From assembly GCA_036346395.1 (NCBI GenBank), contig CM070602.1, forward strand, positions 22,081,098 through 22,145,097: DNA of 64,000 nucleotides, written 5' to 3'. This document shows, piece by piece, positions 24,144 through 35,542 of the stretch. How positions within the stretch are numbered: the stretch's first letter is position 1; each line of letters opens with the position of its first letter. The stretch comes from Hsuehochloa calcarea (taxonomy: Eukaryota > Streptophyta > Magnoliopsida > Poales > Poaceae). The notes below the pieces were generated by a model. That model was not told the DNA's origin and ran no database searches. It saw only the letters and a program-made list of their open reading frames with translations. A program made the position numbers and the translations under genes.

Positions 24144-26316
24144 TGTAATACCCCGAAGTTGATTCGGCTTATTAGAAGAAGTTTCGGAAGAGGGAGCTAA
24201 TCGAAAAACTAGAATCATCTTTTCACCGGGTTTTTCGTGATTTCACGGCAACCTGGGCTCGGCCACGGCCCAGGAAGGGCCCATGTGGTGGCTGTCCATA
24301 AGGGGTTTCCACCCCAAACCCTAAACTCCACATTTCTCTCCCCCTCCCCCCCTTTGGAGCCGCCGCCACCTTTCCTCATTGCTGTGCGCCGTCTTGTACG
24401 TCGATTTTGGGTAAGATGCGTTCATTTTATGTCCTATCCATCTCTTAGAAAGTTGTAGGTATTGTTCTTATCTTTCCATAGCCACCGAGATCACGTGATT
24501 CCGCGTTACGGTTTAGGAGATATGATTTTTTTAGTGCGCGCTATTCTGTCTGTCTAACGAGAAGGATCTGTCGGCTTGATCCTAGGTTCTGATTTAGTTA
24601 CAGGCATTTCCAGAACCTCCACCCAAATAAGTTATTGTAGCCCTTTAAATTATCTTTCAAAGCTGATAAATATCATCTCCATTGGATCTGTATAATGAAA
24701 GTTATGATATTTTCTTTACCACTGCTTACAATTCGGGCAGATAAATGTTAGCGTTTTCATCTATTGTTTAGACTACTGTAGAGGCCGAATCTGGGGTTTT
24801 TACCTTCTAGAGTTTTATTCCTGGGAACGTTAGCTTTCTTTGGGCACCAAGATCAGGAAAATCCGATCTGTAGTTTGGGAGATATGAATTTTTGATTGCG
24901 ATCTGTTCAGTCTGCCTGAAAACTGGGTCGATGAGGTTTGTCCTCGGTTTTGTTCAAATTAGGGGCCGAACTAGAACCTTCACCCAACTAAGTTATTGTA
25001 GTTCTCGAATTTATCTTTCCAAGTTGATAAGGATCATTCTCATTGGATCAGTAGGCTAAAAGTTACGCCGTTTTCTTTATTACTGATCTGTATTCTGGAC
25101 AGACGTAGATGGGTTGTGTTTAACTGATAATTAGCCCTCTGTTTTGGCCGAATCAGGGGATTCGGTCCACTAATGTTTTGTAGCCTGATCAGTTAAGAAT
25201 CAGTGAGCACTGGTTTCATGTCTTTTAGAGTTACAGACAATTAATGGTGAATTTTCTCGCACGACTGCCGGAAGTTAGGTAATCTGGACTTTTGTGTAGA
25301 GGATCAAATTGAACCTTTTGTTTGGTTGGTTTGGTTAGAGATTGTAGGAGGGCACGTGTAGCACCGCTCGTACTCGGTTGTCCTCATATCGATCATTTTA
25401 TATTGTAGACGGTGAAGCGGTGAGTGGAGGGTACCTCGATTACCTCCCAAACCGTCGCATGTAACGAGCAAGTAACTTGTATACTATGATTGATGCATTA
25501 TGTGATGTGTGAATGAATGATTATATTTATCCGTATTTGTAGATGAATGCCATGTGTATCTTTTCATTTATGAGTACTATTCAATCTTGCCATGGGATCA
25601 CATCATGACATGCATAAATTACCTTTGTAAGACCCACCAATTCCAGTATGGGCACTTGAAAATTCCATCAATTCCAGAATGGGTACGTGAGTCCACCATT
25701 CCAATGTGCGCCACGTTACGTGAGTCCACCATTCCAATGTGGGCCACGTTGGACGGCCGTATGAAACGTTCTTCATACGGTTACTTTAAGTGAACACCGA
25801 CGGGTGTTTCACTCGCTATCTCCGGTATATCTTTGCGATATGTCCAATTCCTTCAATGCATCATTTCACTTCATCCATTCATAAAGTTGTTTCCAATCAA
25901 TGTTCAAGTTATGATTGTGATAAATTGTTCATGGTATGTTTGATTGTTACATACAAGTACTTGCTGAGTCTTTGGCTCATTCTTGCTTTGTTGTTTTATT
26001 TAGGTAAATGACAAGGAAGAATGATCTCGTGGAGGGTAGTTCAACACGATGCACTCACTACCATAATCCAAATATTTTGAGAACTTTTATTGTCGTTATT
26101 TATGTCTTGTGTTGAATTGTAATAAGCCATTTTGGTCATAACTACCGTATCCCTCTGAATTGTTTATTTCCATTCCGTTGATTAAACTTGATGATGAATC
26201 CTTGTTTCCGTATATCCTTATTAACTCCTTCACCTTGTCATGCGTTTTGATGTTATTATTCTAAAGAGTAGTGGTTGTAGGTGACATCTTGACTTCCTTA
26301 TAGTCAGGGTGTTACA
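24144..26316 (+). mobile_element. Solo LTR with perfect target-site duplication
   Basis: Starts TGTAATACCCC and ends GGGTGTTACA, 2173 bp, flanked by TTTAA on both sides (24139-24143 and 26317-26321). Duplicate B has a single uninterrupted TTTTTAATACTTTAAA at the matching place, so the insertion came after the duplication. There is no internal region or primer site, so it is a solo LTR left by LTR-LTR recombination. The LTR style is gypsy-like (TACTTGCTGAGTCTTTGGC near its 3' part). Confidence 0.9.
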
Positions 26317-27661
26317 TTTAATACTTTAAATAACAATGAGTAATTAACATTAAACATCAATAGAACATCTACAGGTGGCTGCCCCTGCAGCACACAAATA
26401 TAGCATGAGAACCACTCTCGATACCACCCATCAAGTTTTAAGTTTAAATTCCAAAAAGTTGAGTCTAATTCTTATGGGTGTATTCAAGCGTGTCCATAAC
26501 CTAGGACGATGCAATTCAAATAGTTTATACCCTGCAGGAGTGTGCAACTTTACCCACATATCAAACCGCTCCTTTTGCCAATCTATTAGCATATTTCCTT
26601 AGGTATATCGTCAGAACTAAGTCATACGAGACGTTTTCCAATATAATGCATTAACTACGAGTCACCTATATGGATAGAAACACATACGTTGTGTCGGAGT
26701 CATCAGCCCAGCCTCAGCAACTGCCGATGTTCCTCGGGCTAGAGGACCTAGACAGGAACCCACCCCACACACCCAACACAACATATCATTTTTTTAACAC
26801 AACACACACCCACCACCTGCGACTCGGAGTTAACACACGTCAAAGTACTAAGTCAAGAGGGTTTCTATATTCCCTCATGTGGATGCACGCAAAAATGCTC
26901 GATACAGTGGTGCAAGTAATTCGATCCTTCTTAACTCAGGCACGAGCCACACACCCAATAACCACACCAACAAACATTTGCCTGAGTCTAAATCTCTTTA
27001 TTTTCATTTTTCATTTGCCAAATATAAAAGCACAGAGTGCTGCATATAACATAATAAAAATGATTTATGTGATCAAGGATGTTGACAAAATTGACAACCA
27101 CCCAATCTAACGAAAACTAAGCATTGCTAAGTATGACACCAAATAAACATAAATAGACCATATTACATCCACTGGGCTCTAATTTACCAGTGGAGTTATT
27201 AACTTAGGCTAGTAGTAGGGGATAAATAATTTTAAGAAATTCATGCAATAGGACTAACTACCTCCAATCGCAAACATACCTTGACAAATAAAGCATGCAT
27301 ACATACAGTTGCAAAATAAGATAATAATTTTTGAATGTAATAGGCTCAACATGCATCAATGGAATGGGTGCTTGCCTTTGCTTGCTGGTACTCCAGACAT
27401 TCTCATGATTATCTCTGTTGCACTCCCTAATCATCATCATCTAATGATAAGTATTGGCAATGTGAAAACACTGAATAAACAGAAAAATTCTTAAAGTCTC
27501 CAAAAATTATGAAATTAATTAAAAAGTTATATTATGATTTAATATGAATTTACAAACAAAAATTATTTGATTTGAAGTTCGACAGCGAAAGTTATAGCCT
27601 AAACTATTTCTGCGGGAAGAGAAAATCTAATAATTAGGTTCCGGTTACTGCTCACCGGTTT

Positions 27662-27958
27662 GACTACACGTGGTTGGAAGGAAGTTCGACTACAGCTGGT
27701 CGAAAGGAGGTTTCGAATACCTGGTCGGAAGGATGTTTCGACTACAGGTGGTCGGAAGGAGGCTTCGACTACCTCGTCGAAAGGAGGCTACAGGTGGTCG
27801 GAATGAGGCCTCTACTACAAGTGGTCGAAAGGAGGTTTCAAGTACCTGGTCGAAAAGAGGCTTCGACTACAAGTGGTCGAAAGGAGGCCTCGACTACCTG
27901 TTCGGAAGGAGGCTTCGACTACATGTGGTCGAAAGGAGGCTTCGACTACCTCGTCAAG
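27662..27958. repeat. GGTCGGAAGGAGG tandem array, copy A (12 units)
   Basis: Alternating units of about 27 bp (GACTACAGGTGGTCGGAAGG type) and about 25 bp (GACTACCTGGTCGGAAGG type), with shorter variants of 22-24 bp. Twelve units counted by eye. Confidence 0.85.
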
Positions 27959-28913
27959 GGCTACCTTTCGATGTTGGAAGGCTCGCCGAAGAGGGGCAGA
28001 GGCGGAGGAGGCGTGCACTGGTGCCACTGGAGCTCGACGTAGAGACATTCATGGGGCAAGCAAGTGTCGAATCGGACATTCTGGGTTTCATGCAATGCGA
28101 GGTGGTCGGCGCGGGGACCAAGGGTCTTCTTCAGCAATGGTGATGTCCAAACGCGGCGGCGGTGCAACATGCACGGCGATAGCCCGCTGTAAGGCGGGGA
28201 GCTCAACAAGAAAGTGGGGAAACGTTCAAGGGACCTCTACGAAACTCATCGTGCTCTTGTTGACGGTGGGGAGTAGCTGAGGTGGTCGAAATCCCAATAA
28301 CACAGAGAAACTCTTAAGGCTTCACTGCTGCGCTGGCCATCATCGATGTGATCCACGACGACATGCTAAGCAATTGAATGCATGCAATAGCCCCTACGAC
28401 GTAAAGTGAAACTACCTGTAGGTGGTCGAAAGTGGTCGTAGGTGGTCGTAGGAGGTCAGAAGAAGCTTGGCGTCGTTAATGGGCGACGGCGGCGACGATG
28501 ACTTCACCGAGGGGAGGGCAGCCTGAGCAAAATAGGAGTAAGGAAGTGTAGGAGAATGTCGAGCATGGTTAGTAGATCGTGCTAGAGCAAAGAATAGGAA
28601 AAAGGATGACCTCACCGTAGTCGAGCACGAAGATGAAGCTTTAGGCCGAGGATGGGGGAAAATCAAATTATGACAAACCCTGGGATCACAAGCTGAAATT
28701 AGCAAGGGGGAGGAACCCTTATGCTCAGGAACATGAGGTGACGCGGGTGGCGAGAGAAGAGCTTCACTGATATGGCCAGACACTGCGGCGGCGCCTTGGC
28801 CAGAAGTTGGAAGTTGGAAGCTTGAACTTCTATGCACTCGGCTTGGTGGAAGAAGGAAACAAGAGGAGAGGAGTGGCTCGGGGAAGTAAACAGTGAGGAA
28901 AAGAGCTCCACGG

Positions 28914-28982
28914 GGGCTTTATATAGGTCGAGACGGAGGTCACGAGAGAGGGCTCCCTGGTGCTCCATTTATAGAGGGAGGA
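28914..28982 (-). promoter_or_regulatory. Two TATA boxes of the gypsy/LARD LTR
   Basis: On the minus strand: CTCTATAAATGGAGC (about 28968-28982) and, 50 bp downstream, CCTATATAAAGCCCC (about 28914-28927). A pyrimidine-rich leader follows. The same pair is in copy B near 38765-38830. Confidence 0.55.
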
Positions 28983-30019
28983 GGAGGACTGGGTAACAAG
29001 ATGGAGCGGCAGAAATCGCGGCGGCGCGGCATGAGCGGCTCTGGACATCCGTACGGTCTGGCATGATGGGGGCAGGTGGGGAGGAGACAAGTGGGGGAAC
29101 ATGGGTGTCGAAGGTGATGGTATTTAATGCGCACTTGTCCGGAGGGAAAAAGGGGCGGGATTCGCGCTGGGGCGATGACTTTGCAGCCGCGGTGATGCAT
29201 GCGAACACTGGCAGCATGGGCGTGGCGAGCAAGATGATGACCAGGTGAGTGTTGGTGATATACCATAGAGGCAATCATAGATATGATTGTATCACGTCTA
29301 TATTTATGAGTTATTGAATAAGTATTATTATGTTCCTTGAATGAATCATCAGTTATAAAGATTAATTAGTATGTGACTTGTTGGTGAAGCTCTTTTAACT
29401 TATGATGATGTCGTTCTAAATGTATCCCTAGTCGTATATCACTGGTCAGAACATTAGTAATCTTATAGACCAACATATGTATTGATTAATGACCATGTTT
29501 CATCGGTCATGGATATAGGGATATCGAAACAATAATGTGAATACATGTTAGAGAGCATGGTGTTGGACTGACCCACCTTGAGACACTATTGAGATTATTA
29601 TGATTTCATGTGTCATCAGTTGGTCTTAAGTAATGATGACGCATAATCCTTATACATGATATCAGCATGGTTTCCTACAAGCGTAAGAGTACACTTCAGG
29701 GTTGCCAAACGCTACACTATAACTGGATAATAATAAAGGTAGCTTTCAGGTATGCTAAGAAACATGCAGATGAATGTGACTGGTCGGATATGGGATTTGC
29801 CCCTCCTAACATAACAAGAGAGATATCTCTGGGCCCCTCGATGTGGTCGGATAAAGAAAGTGCATGGCCATGCCACTAGTGGTCGAAGAGTTCTACCACG
29901 TGAAGTTATCTGATACTTGATCGAGAAAGTATTGAACAGTCTATGGCTGACACAACATTTTACCTGGAGTTCAACCAGATATCGCAAGGCAAAGAGAGAA
30001 TACACAAGCTGGTCTTTTA

Positions 30020-30078
30020 GTTCGATCAGATATGGACTAGTCGTATGGAGATACGAGCTAGTCGTAGTATGGTCGAAC
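30020..30078. repeat. 59-bp palindrome in copia LTR (A)
   Basis: Ends GTTCGATCA and TGGTCGAAC with core GTCGTATGGAGATACGA. The hairpins TCGTAAGGAGTTACGA and TCGTATAGAGATATGA follow within 100 bp. Confidence 0.85.
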
Positions 30079-30750
30079 ATGATCACTAAGTGGTCGAAAT
30101 CTGGTCGTAAGGAGTTACGAACTGGTTGAGATCAAATATGAGATGGTCGTATAGAGATATGAGTTGATCATTAGTGATAAGGACCTGGTCATAGATCATA
30201 TTGCATTAAGGTTCATCCGATATAATTTGTGTGTATTCAAAAATCATTATGTCCTGCTAGGTACCACTAACTACTCGTGGTCGGAAAAGGTTTCTGAGTC
30301 ATAACCAAACTACACATGAACATACAAGGTCACACACTTAACGGATTGAAATAAACCAGTACGGAAATGATTCGTTAAACGTGTTCAGATAGGATCCATC
30401 ACGGGCAATATATAAGGAGATGCTTGAGGCTATGGGCAGACAAGCGTAACAGATAACACGTAAGTTGCTCCAAACCCTAGCCGCCATCTTCTTGAGAGAG
30501 CCTTCCCGTGCGACTTGGTGCTAGCACACTGGCGTACGGCGTTCCTGCCCTAGACGTGTGGATACTATAGAGGCGCTACTGCGGTTCTTGTTGCGCTTGA
30601 GGATGATTCACAACTTTGCAAGGAAAGCGATCGGTTGCTGGAGGAGACGATCGGCGACGAGGACGCTGGACGATCGACTCTACTAGACGATTGACCACGG
30701 TGGAATATCGACTATGACCACTACTTTGACGTGTTCTTCATTGGACCAGG

Positions 30751-32312
30751 TGTTGGAAATATGCCCTAGAGGTAATCATAGAGATGATGATATTTCATTA
30801 TGTTCATATTTTTGATAATATGTTATCATGTTCCTTGAATGAATCATTTGTTATAGATCAATAAGTATGTAACTTGTTGGTGGAACTCTTTAACTTATAT
30901 GATATCATTCTAAATGTATCCCTGGTCGGAGGTCACTGGTCGGAATACCAGTGACTCTATGGCTAGCACATGTATTGATTGATGACCTGGTTTCACCGGT
31001 CATGGATATAGGGATATCGAATCAATAATGTGAGCACATGTTAGAGAACATGGGGTTGGATAGACCCATCATTGAGATACTATTGAGATTGTTATGTATA
31101 ATCCTTAGACCTGATATCAACATGGTTCCATACATGTGTAATAGCACTATTAGGGGTTGCCAAACGCTACTCGTAACTGGGTAGTTATAAAGGTAGCTTT
31201 TGGGTATGCTATGAAACCTGCGGAGGGATGTGACTGGTCGAGATGGGATTTGCCCCTCCTTGCATAACAGGAGAGATGTCTATGGGCCCCTCGTGGTGAT
31301 CGGATAAAGAAAGTGTATGGCCATGCCACTAGTGGTCGAAGTGTCGACCACATGAAGTTATCGGACACTCGATCGAGAAAGTATTGAACAATCCATGGAT
31401 GACACTTCATCTCACTTGGAGTTCAACCAGACATCGTGAGGCAAAGGGAGAATGCATGAGTAGGTCGCTTAGTTCGATCAGTTACGAACTAGTCGTATGG
31501 AGATCTGTTTGAGTCGTAGATTGGTCGAACGTAATCCTGAATGGTAAGAACACGGTCATAAGGAGTTCTGAATGGTCGGGACCAAATACGATCAGTCGTA
31601 TGGAATCTGAACCGATTGTAAGTGATGAGGACCTGATCATAGATCATATTACTTCAAGGTTCGTCTGATTTATTCTTTGTGTCTTTGGGAATCGTTATGT
31701 GCTGCTAGGTACCGCTAACGACTAGTGGTCGGAAAAGAGTTTTCAAGTCATAACCGATTACACATCAATCTGTGGGGTCGCACACTTAAAGGGCTAGGAT
31801 TTGTTTTCAGATGGTGATCCGAATTCATATAGGCCACGAGTTCCTAATGGGCCTCAAGTTTGAGACCCATCATGGATGGTGGCATGGGTGAGGCAGAGGA
31901 TGATCGTTGAAGAACTTCCGGAACCCTAATAGCCACACCTTTTCAACCACGCTGCCGGTGCTAGCACTCCAGCGTGTGGTGATCCTGCCCCGTACGTGTG
32001 GATACCTCGGAGGTGTTGTTGCGAAGCATCAGCACTAGGACAATCCGCAACTCGTGACGTTCACCAGAGTCGGAGAAGTGACGCGGTGAGTACAACCACT
32101 CGGAGGAGCAGACACACGACGAGTACGACCACTCGAAGGAGAAGACGCGTTGTGAGTACGACTACGACTGCATCAACTCGTTGTAACGACTCTACTTCCG
32201 CTGCGAGTCAGCGCGTCTAGCGGTAATCTCGTGATCTATTACTTGCGGTGGTTCCTTGGTTGCGTAGTAAATTTTTGTTTGTGCTATCGTAGCCTTGCCG
32301 CGTTCCCCAACA
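30751..32312 (+). mobile_element. Nested copia solo LTR, second subtype (A)
   Basis: Starts TGTTGGAAATATGCCC, a common grass copia LTR start, and ends TTCCCCAACA. It is flanked by CCAGG on both sides (30746-30750 and 32313-32317). The first-subtype LTR at 47333 is uninterrupted at this point (GGACCAGGCTGCT). Its own 59-bp palindrome is at 31472-31530. Confidence 0.93.
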
Positions 32313-32451
32313 CCAGGTTGCTCCAACTCTTTTTTCACTGCATTGCGCGTCTGGTGTCAACAAATTGTGATCTCTTGCTTACATGGCATCCTGATTTACG
32401 TGATAGAATTTTTGATTTATCAGCTAGTGTAGCCTACTCGTATCCCAAAAG

Positions 32452-32465
32452 TGGTATCAGAGCCA
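32452..32465 (+). other. tRNA-iMet primer-binding site (copia, A)
   Basis: TGGTATCAGAGCCA one base after the LTR end. Confidence 0.9.
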
Positions 32466-32593
32466 TCCTGCATAGTTTTTGATCTAGATCGGTCGCATAT
32501 ACTGGATATGTGGCAGTAGTATAGATTGGATCTATTACTGGCTTGGTCTGGTAACATAGATCGGTTCATGTGGATGGAGCGGTCTATACAAAA

Positions 32594-33141
32594 ATTACAT
32601 AATCAAATACACTTTGTCGAATGCTACACAAAAATTTTTATTTTTTTATAATTTAAAATTCTGAAAAAAATAAAAATGAAAATTATAAAAATCAATGGGG
32701 CAAGGCGGATGCGCGGCGCCAGCGTGGCGGCCGGCGCGCCCGGCCACGCTACATGGGCGCTTGGCGCGCGCCTGGTGCGCGACGTTGCGTATGCTGGCGC
32801 GCGCAGCGCGCCGCTACGCCGCCAGCCATGCGCCACTGCGCCCATGGCGTGGCGTGTGGCCGTTGCGCCGCGGCGCGCCGCGGCGGCGTGTCGCCATACA
32901 GCGAAGCGCACGCCCGCCTGCGCTTAGCTCGGTCGATTTTGCAAATACGTCGCGCGCGGTGGTTAAAACTGCTAATACAATGTGAAAATCGGCCGTCTCG
33001 GTAAAAAATTCTCAGCGCGAGAGGCAGGCAAGGATACGAGGCCATCCACAATGTAGAGTGAAATCATCGGTGCTGGGAAAGGGGAGAGGGTTGAAGCACC
33101 GATGCACACAGTGGATGAGGGGTGTATCTTCATTTAGTTAA
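32594..33141. other. Spacer between duplicates, with GC island and inverted repeat
   Basis: AT-rich for the first 100 bp, then an abrupt GC island at 32696-32935 rich in GGCGCGCC and GCGCGC. Open frames on both strands there reflect composition only. At 33043-33117 an inverted repeat has arms CATCCACAATG.../CAGTGGATG and CATCGGTGCT/AGCACCGATG, possibly a small MITE remnant. This piece is not in either duplicate. Confidence 0.6.
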
Positions 33142-33369
33142 AGCATTGATTTCAAACGGGTTGGTCCACGATTTTCATAAAAGAACGAAGGTTAGTCGAC
33201 CACCAGTTCAGTTGCCGTGCTTTCGTGCCAAATATAATCTGTGTAATATCAGTTGCGTGGCATGCCAATCTTATATACTGTAAAACGTTGCTCAGTATCC
33301 AGCTCTAGCCATAGATTTAGGCGTGGTCATTCGCTGGGGCCTAATTGCAGCATTGGCTTGGGGCTCTCC

Positions 33370-34627
33370 GGGGTTTACGACATTGGGTAGTCACACTAAA
33401 TTTTTGATAATATCAAAACATAGGTAATGGAAAAAAAAAACTAGGTAAAAAATAGTGTTTGAATTGTAGCTATGTCAATTCACAGGTAATACCGAAATCG
33501 ATGCCTTTAGATTGCAACTATGCCTAAATTTACCAAAATTATGAGTGACACGTGGGTTTCGTATAACATCTATTTTCTTTTACACCAAAATATGTTAATA
33601 TGGGTCTTATTTTATTGTTCAAACAAATCAGGAATCGGATATAGGATTCAAGAGATATAGTTGATTGAAGTTTCGTAATCGAGTATCAGGTGCATTTAAT
33701 GCATCCAATCAGTCAGTGCCACATCAACAGAGCAGGCATGGGCTACCAAAATGCATCCAATCAGTCAGTGCCACGGGCATGAACTATCGTACCAAATTCC
33801 ATGCGAAGGATTGGGCCGCCCGCAAGACGCCGAGATCTGGCGCCAATTCCGACCCGCCTACTAAATTTTTGGAGGCATACCAAATTTTGGGAATAAATCA
33901 AACCATAGCCAAATCTTAAAGGCACAACTAAATTTTGGTAAGGTATTCATAGGCAACAAACCAAACAGCAGGGACTAAATTTTGGTAAGGTATTCATAGG
34001 CAACAAACCAAACAGCCCCTGCTGTTTGGTTTGTGACCCCAGGTAGTTATACCAAACTTTTGGCAATACTAAAACCCAGGCAATACCCAAAAAATGAGGA
34101 AAAATAGTGTTTATATCGTAGCCCTACCAATTCACAGGTAATACCGAAATTGATTTGTTTGGATTGTAACCATGCCAAACTTTGCCAAAAATGTGAATAT
34201 GGCACATGGGTCTAACATAACATCTATTTTTTGCACCAAAATATACCAACATGAATCTTGTTTTGTTAATTAAATGATAAGAAACACAACGGTTCAAATG
34301 GATCGTAAACCGGATACTCGAATTAGGAAATATGATCATATTTAAGGTATTGAATCAAACTTAACATGCAATTAATGCCACTAATAAAACCGAACCAGCT
34401 TCTGCCACGTGTTTAGGGCTCACTGTCTGTTGCTTCCTGCAACGCTAAAATTTGGCAACCAAATTTGCAGCCCGCGCCAAGCCAACGAATTGGCTGTGAA
34501 AAGGCGGGTGTTACCAAAATCTTGAGGGCAACGCCAAATATTGGTACTGAACAAAACACTAGCCAAATTTTCAGGGCAATACTAAAATTTTTGTTTGGCT
34601 CGTTTTGGCTCTGAACTAAACATATCC
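33370..34627. mobile_element. Tandem MITE pair in duplicate B
   Basis: Counterparts of the two MITEs at 21426-22622. The first lost CATGTTTG at its left end. Near its right end it carries an extra 45-bp local repeat (ACTAAATTTTGGTAAGG appears twice, at about 33928 and 33974). Confidence 0.6.
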
Positions 34628-34884
34628 TGAGTCTTGGACAAAAATGACATCTCTATCACGCTAAATTATTACGGAAGTCACGTGCCGCGCTCCTAGTCAG
34701 CAGTGGGAATGTATCCAGGCCACCTGCCACACTGGCATGCCATCCTGTCGTTAACTGGGGCGCAGCAGGTAGCTAAATGAGCCCAAAAAAACTAGGGAGC
34801 TTCACTCTCTTCTTTGGGTGCCCGGTGGGCCCTACTTGTGCACCCTAAAGAAGTGAACCAATTGAATGAAGCGGAGCTCAGTTC

Positions 34885-35542
34885 GGGTGTGTTTGGATGG
34901 TTGTATGATATGGTACTTGTATGGGATGGTTCGGAATATAGCATCGTTCATGCATTTAGTAGGACGAATGGAACGAAGCCGACCGAAACAAGGTGATTCA
35001 ATTCAAGGGATTATTCAACAGATATGCTAAACCAACTCGTTCGACGAATTCAGCTGAACCACGCGGTACAAGGATGGCCTCATGTGCACTCACCTCCCTC
35101 TCGCGCTCTCCTTCGTCTTGCCTCCCGCCGCCGCCACCATGCCATCAGACACCGCCTTGACATCAGACACGGCCGCCATACTCTCCTTCCTCTCGGACAA
35201 CTTTTTCCTCTCATTCGGTGACACCCTCGTTCATAGCTGTTGTCCCCACAAGTCACTCCCTCTTCCCTGGTCAAACTCTCTCCGCCCCTTCCGCATCACA
35301 TGGTGCTCCACGACGCCATAAGAGTTTCCCCTCAACCAATTTGGTACTTCCGCCACAGGAGCACTGTGTCATCAGCCTCCACTGCCGCCATCCTCTCCCA
35401 AGTGAGTCATTCTTCAATCCCTCTCTGCCAGAGCTTTGCCTCACCTCCCTCTTCCTTCCCCCACCACCTACTTCCACTCACCCTCCCAACATCGCCGCCC
35501 CCACGGCAAGCCACCTGCGCCGCCCACTCCGGTGAGTTCCGG
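34885..35542. mobile_element. Left part of TIR element, duplicate B
   Basis: Starts GGGTGTGTTTGG. Pairs with the right part at 50044-50697, whose end is CCAAACACACCC. The interior carries a GC-rich segment with ATG-containing frames, such as one at 35140 (MPSDTALTSDTAAIL), that I cannot assign. Confidence 0.55.

Larger units (their letters stand above)
23537..29249 (-). mobile_element. Gypsy/LARD-type LTR, duplicate A, interrupted
   Basis: Near-identical to the LTR at 35543 and clearly related to the LTRs at 55954-60311 and 62942 on (shared CCTCCAATTGGTCCTAGCAT and GGCTTGCCATAACCCGCAGG). Read on the minus strand it carries a TATA box near 28920 and a GGTCGGAAGGAGG-type array. It is interrupted by a solo LTR (24144-26316) and cut on its right by a copia LTR at 29250. 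The remaining roughly 1.1 kb of this LTR exists only in copy B. Confidence 0.8.
29250..32450 (+). mobile_element. Copia 5' LTR, duplicate A, with nested solo LTR
   Basis: Starts TGTTGGTGATATACC and ends TATCCCAAAA (expected ...CAACA) directly before a primer-binding site. A second copia LTR (30751-32312) is inserted in it. The internal region stops after about 140 bp at the end of the duplicate. Confidence 0.85.
21198..32593 (+). repeat. Segmental duplicate A
   Basis: From AGCATTGATTTCAAACGG to GGATGGAGCGGTCTA this segment is repeated at 33142-42455 with the same order of MITEs, TIR-element end, gypsy-type LTR, copia 5' LTR and nested solo LTR. A 220-bp sample (28341 on versus 38200 on) shows four differences, about 2%. 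A has one 2173-bp insertion that B lacks, and small indels exist both ways. Confidence 0.93.

Noticed and set aside
24237..24458. 73-codon frame in the solo LTR
   Set aside because: Leader-like part of an LTR with no domain. Not a gene.
32624..33051. Overlapping 83-100 codon frames on both strands
   Set aside because: All arise from the GC-rich, stop-poor island. Nothing family-like is encoded.
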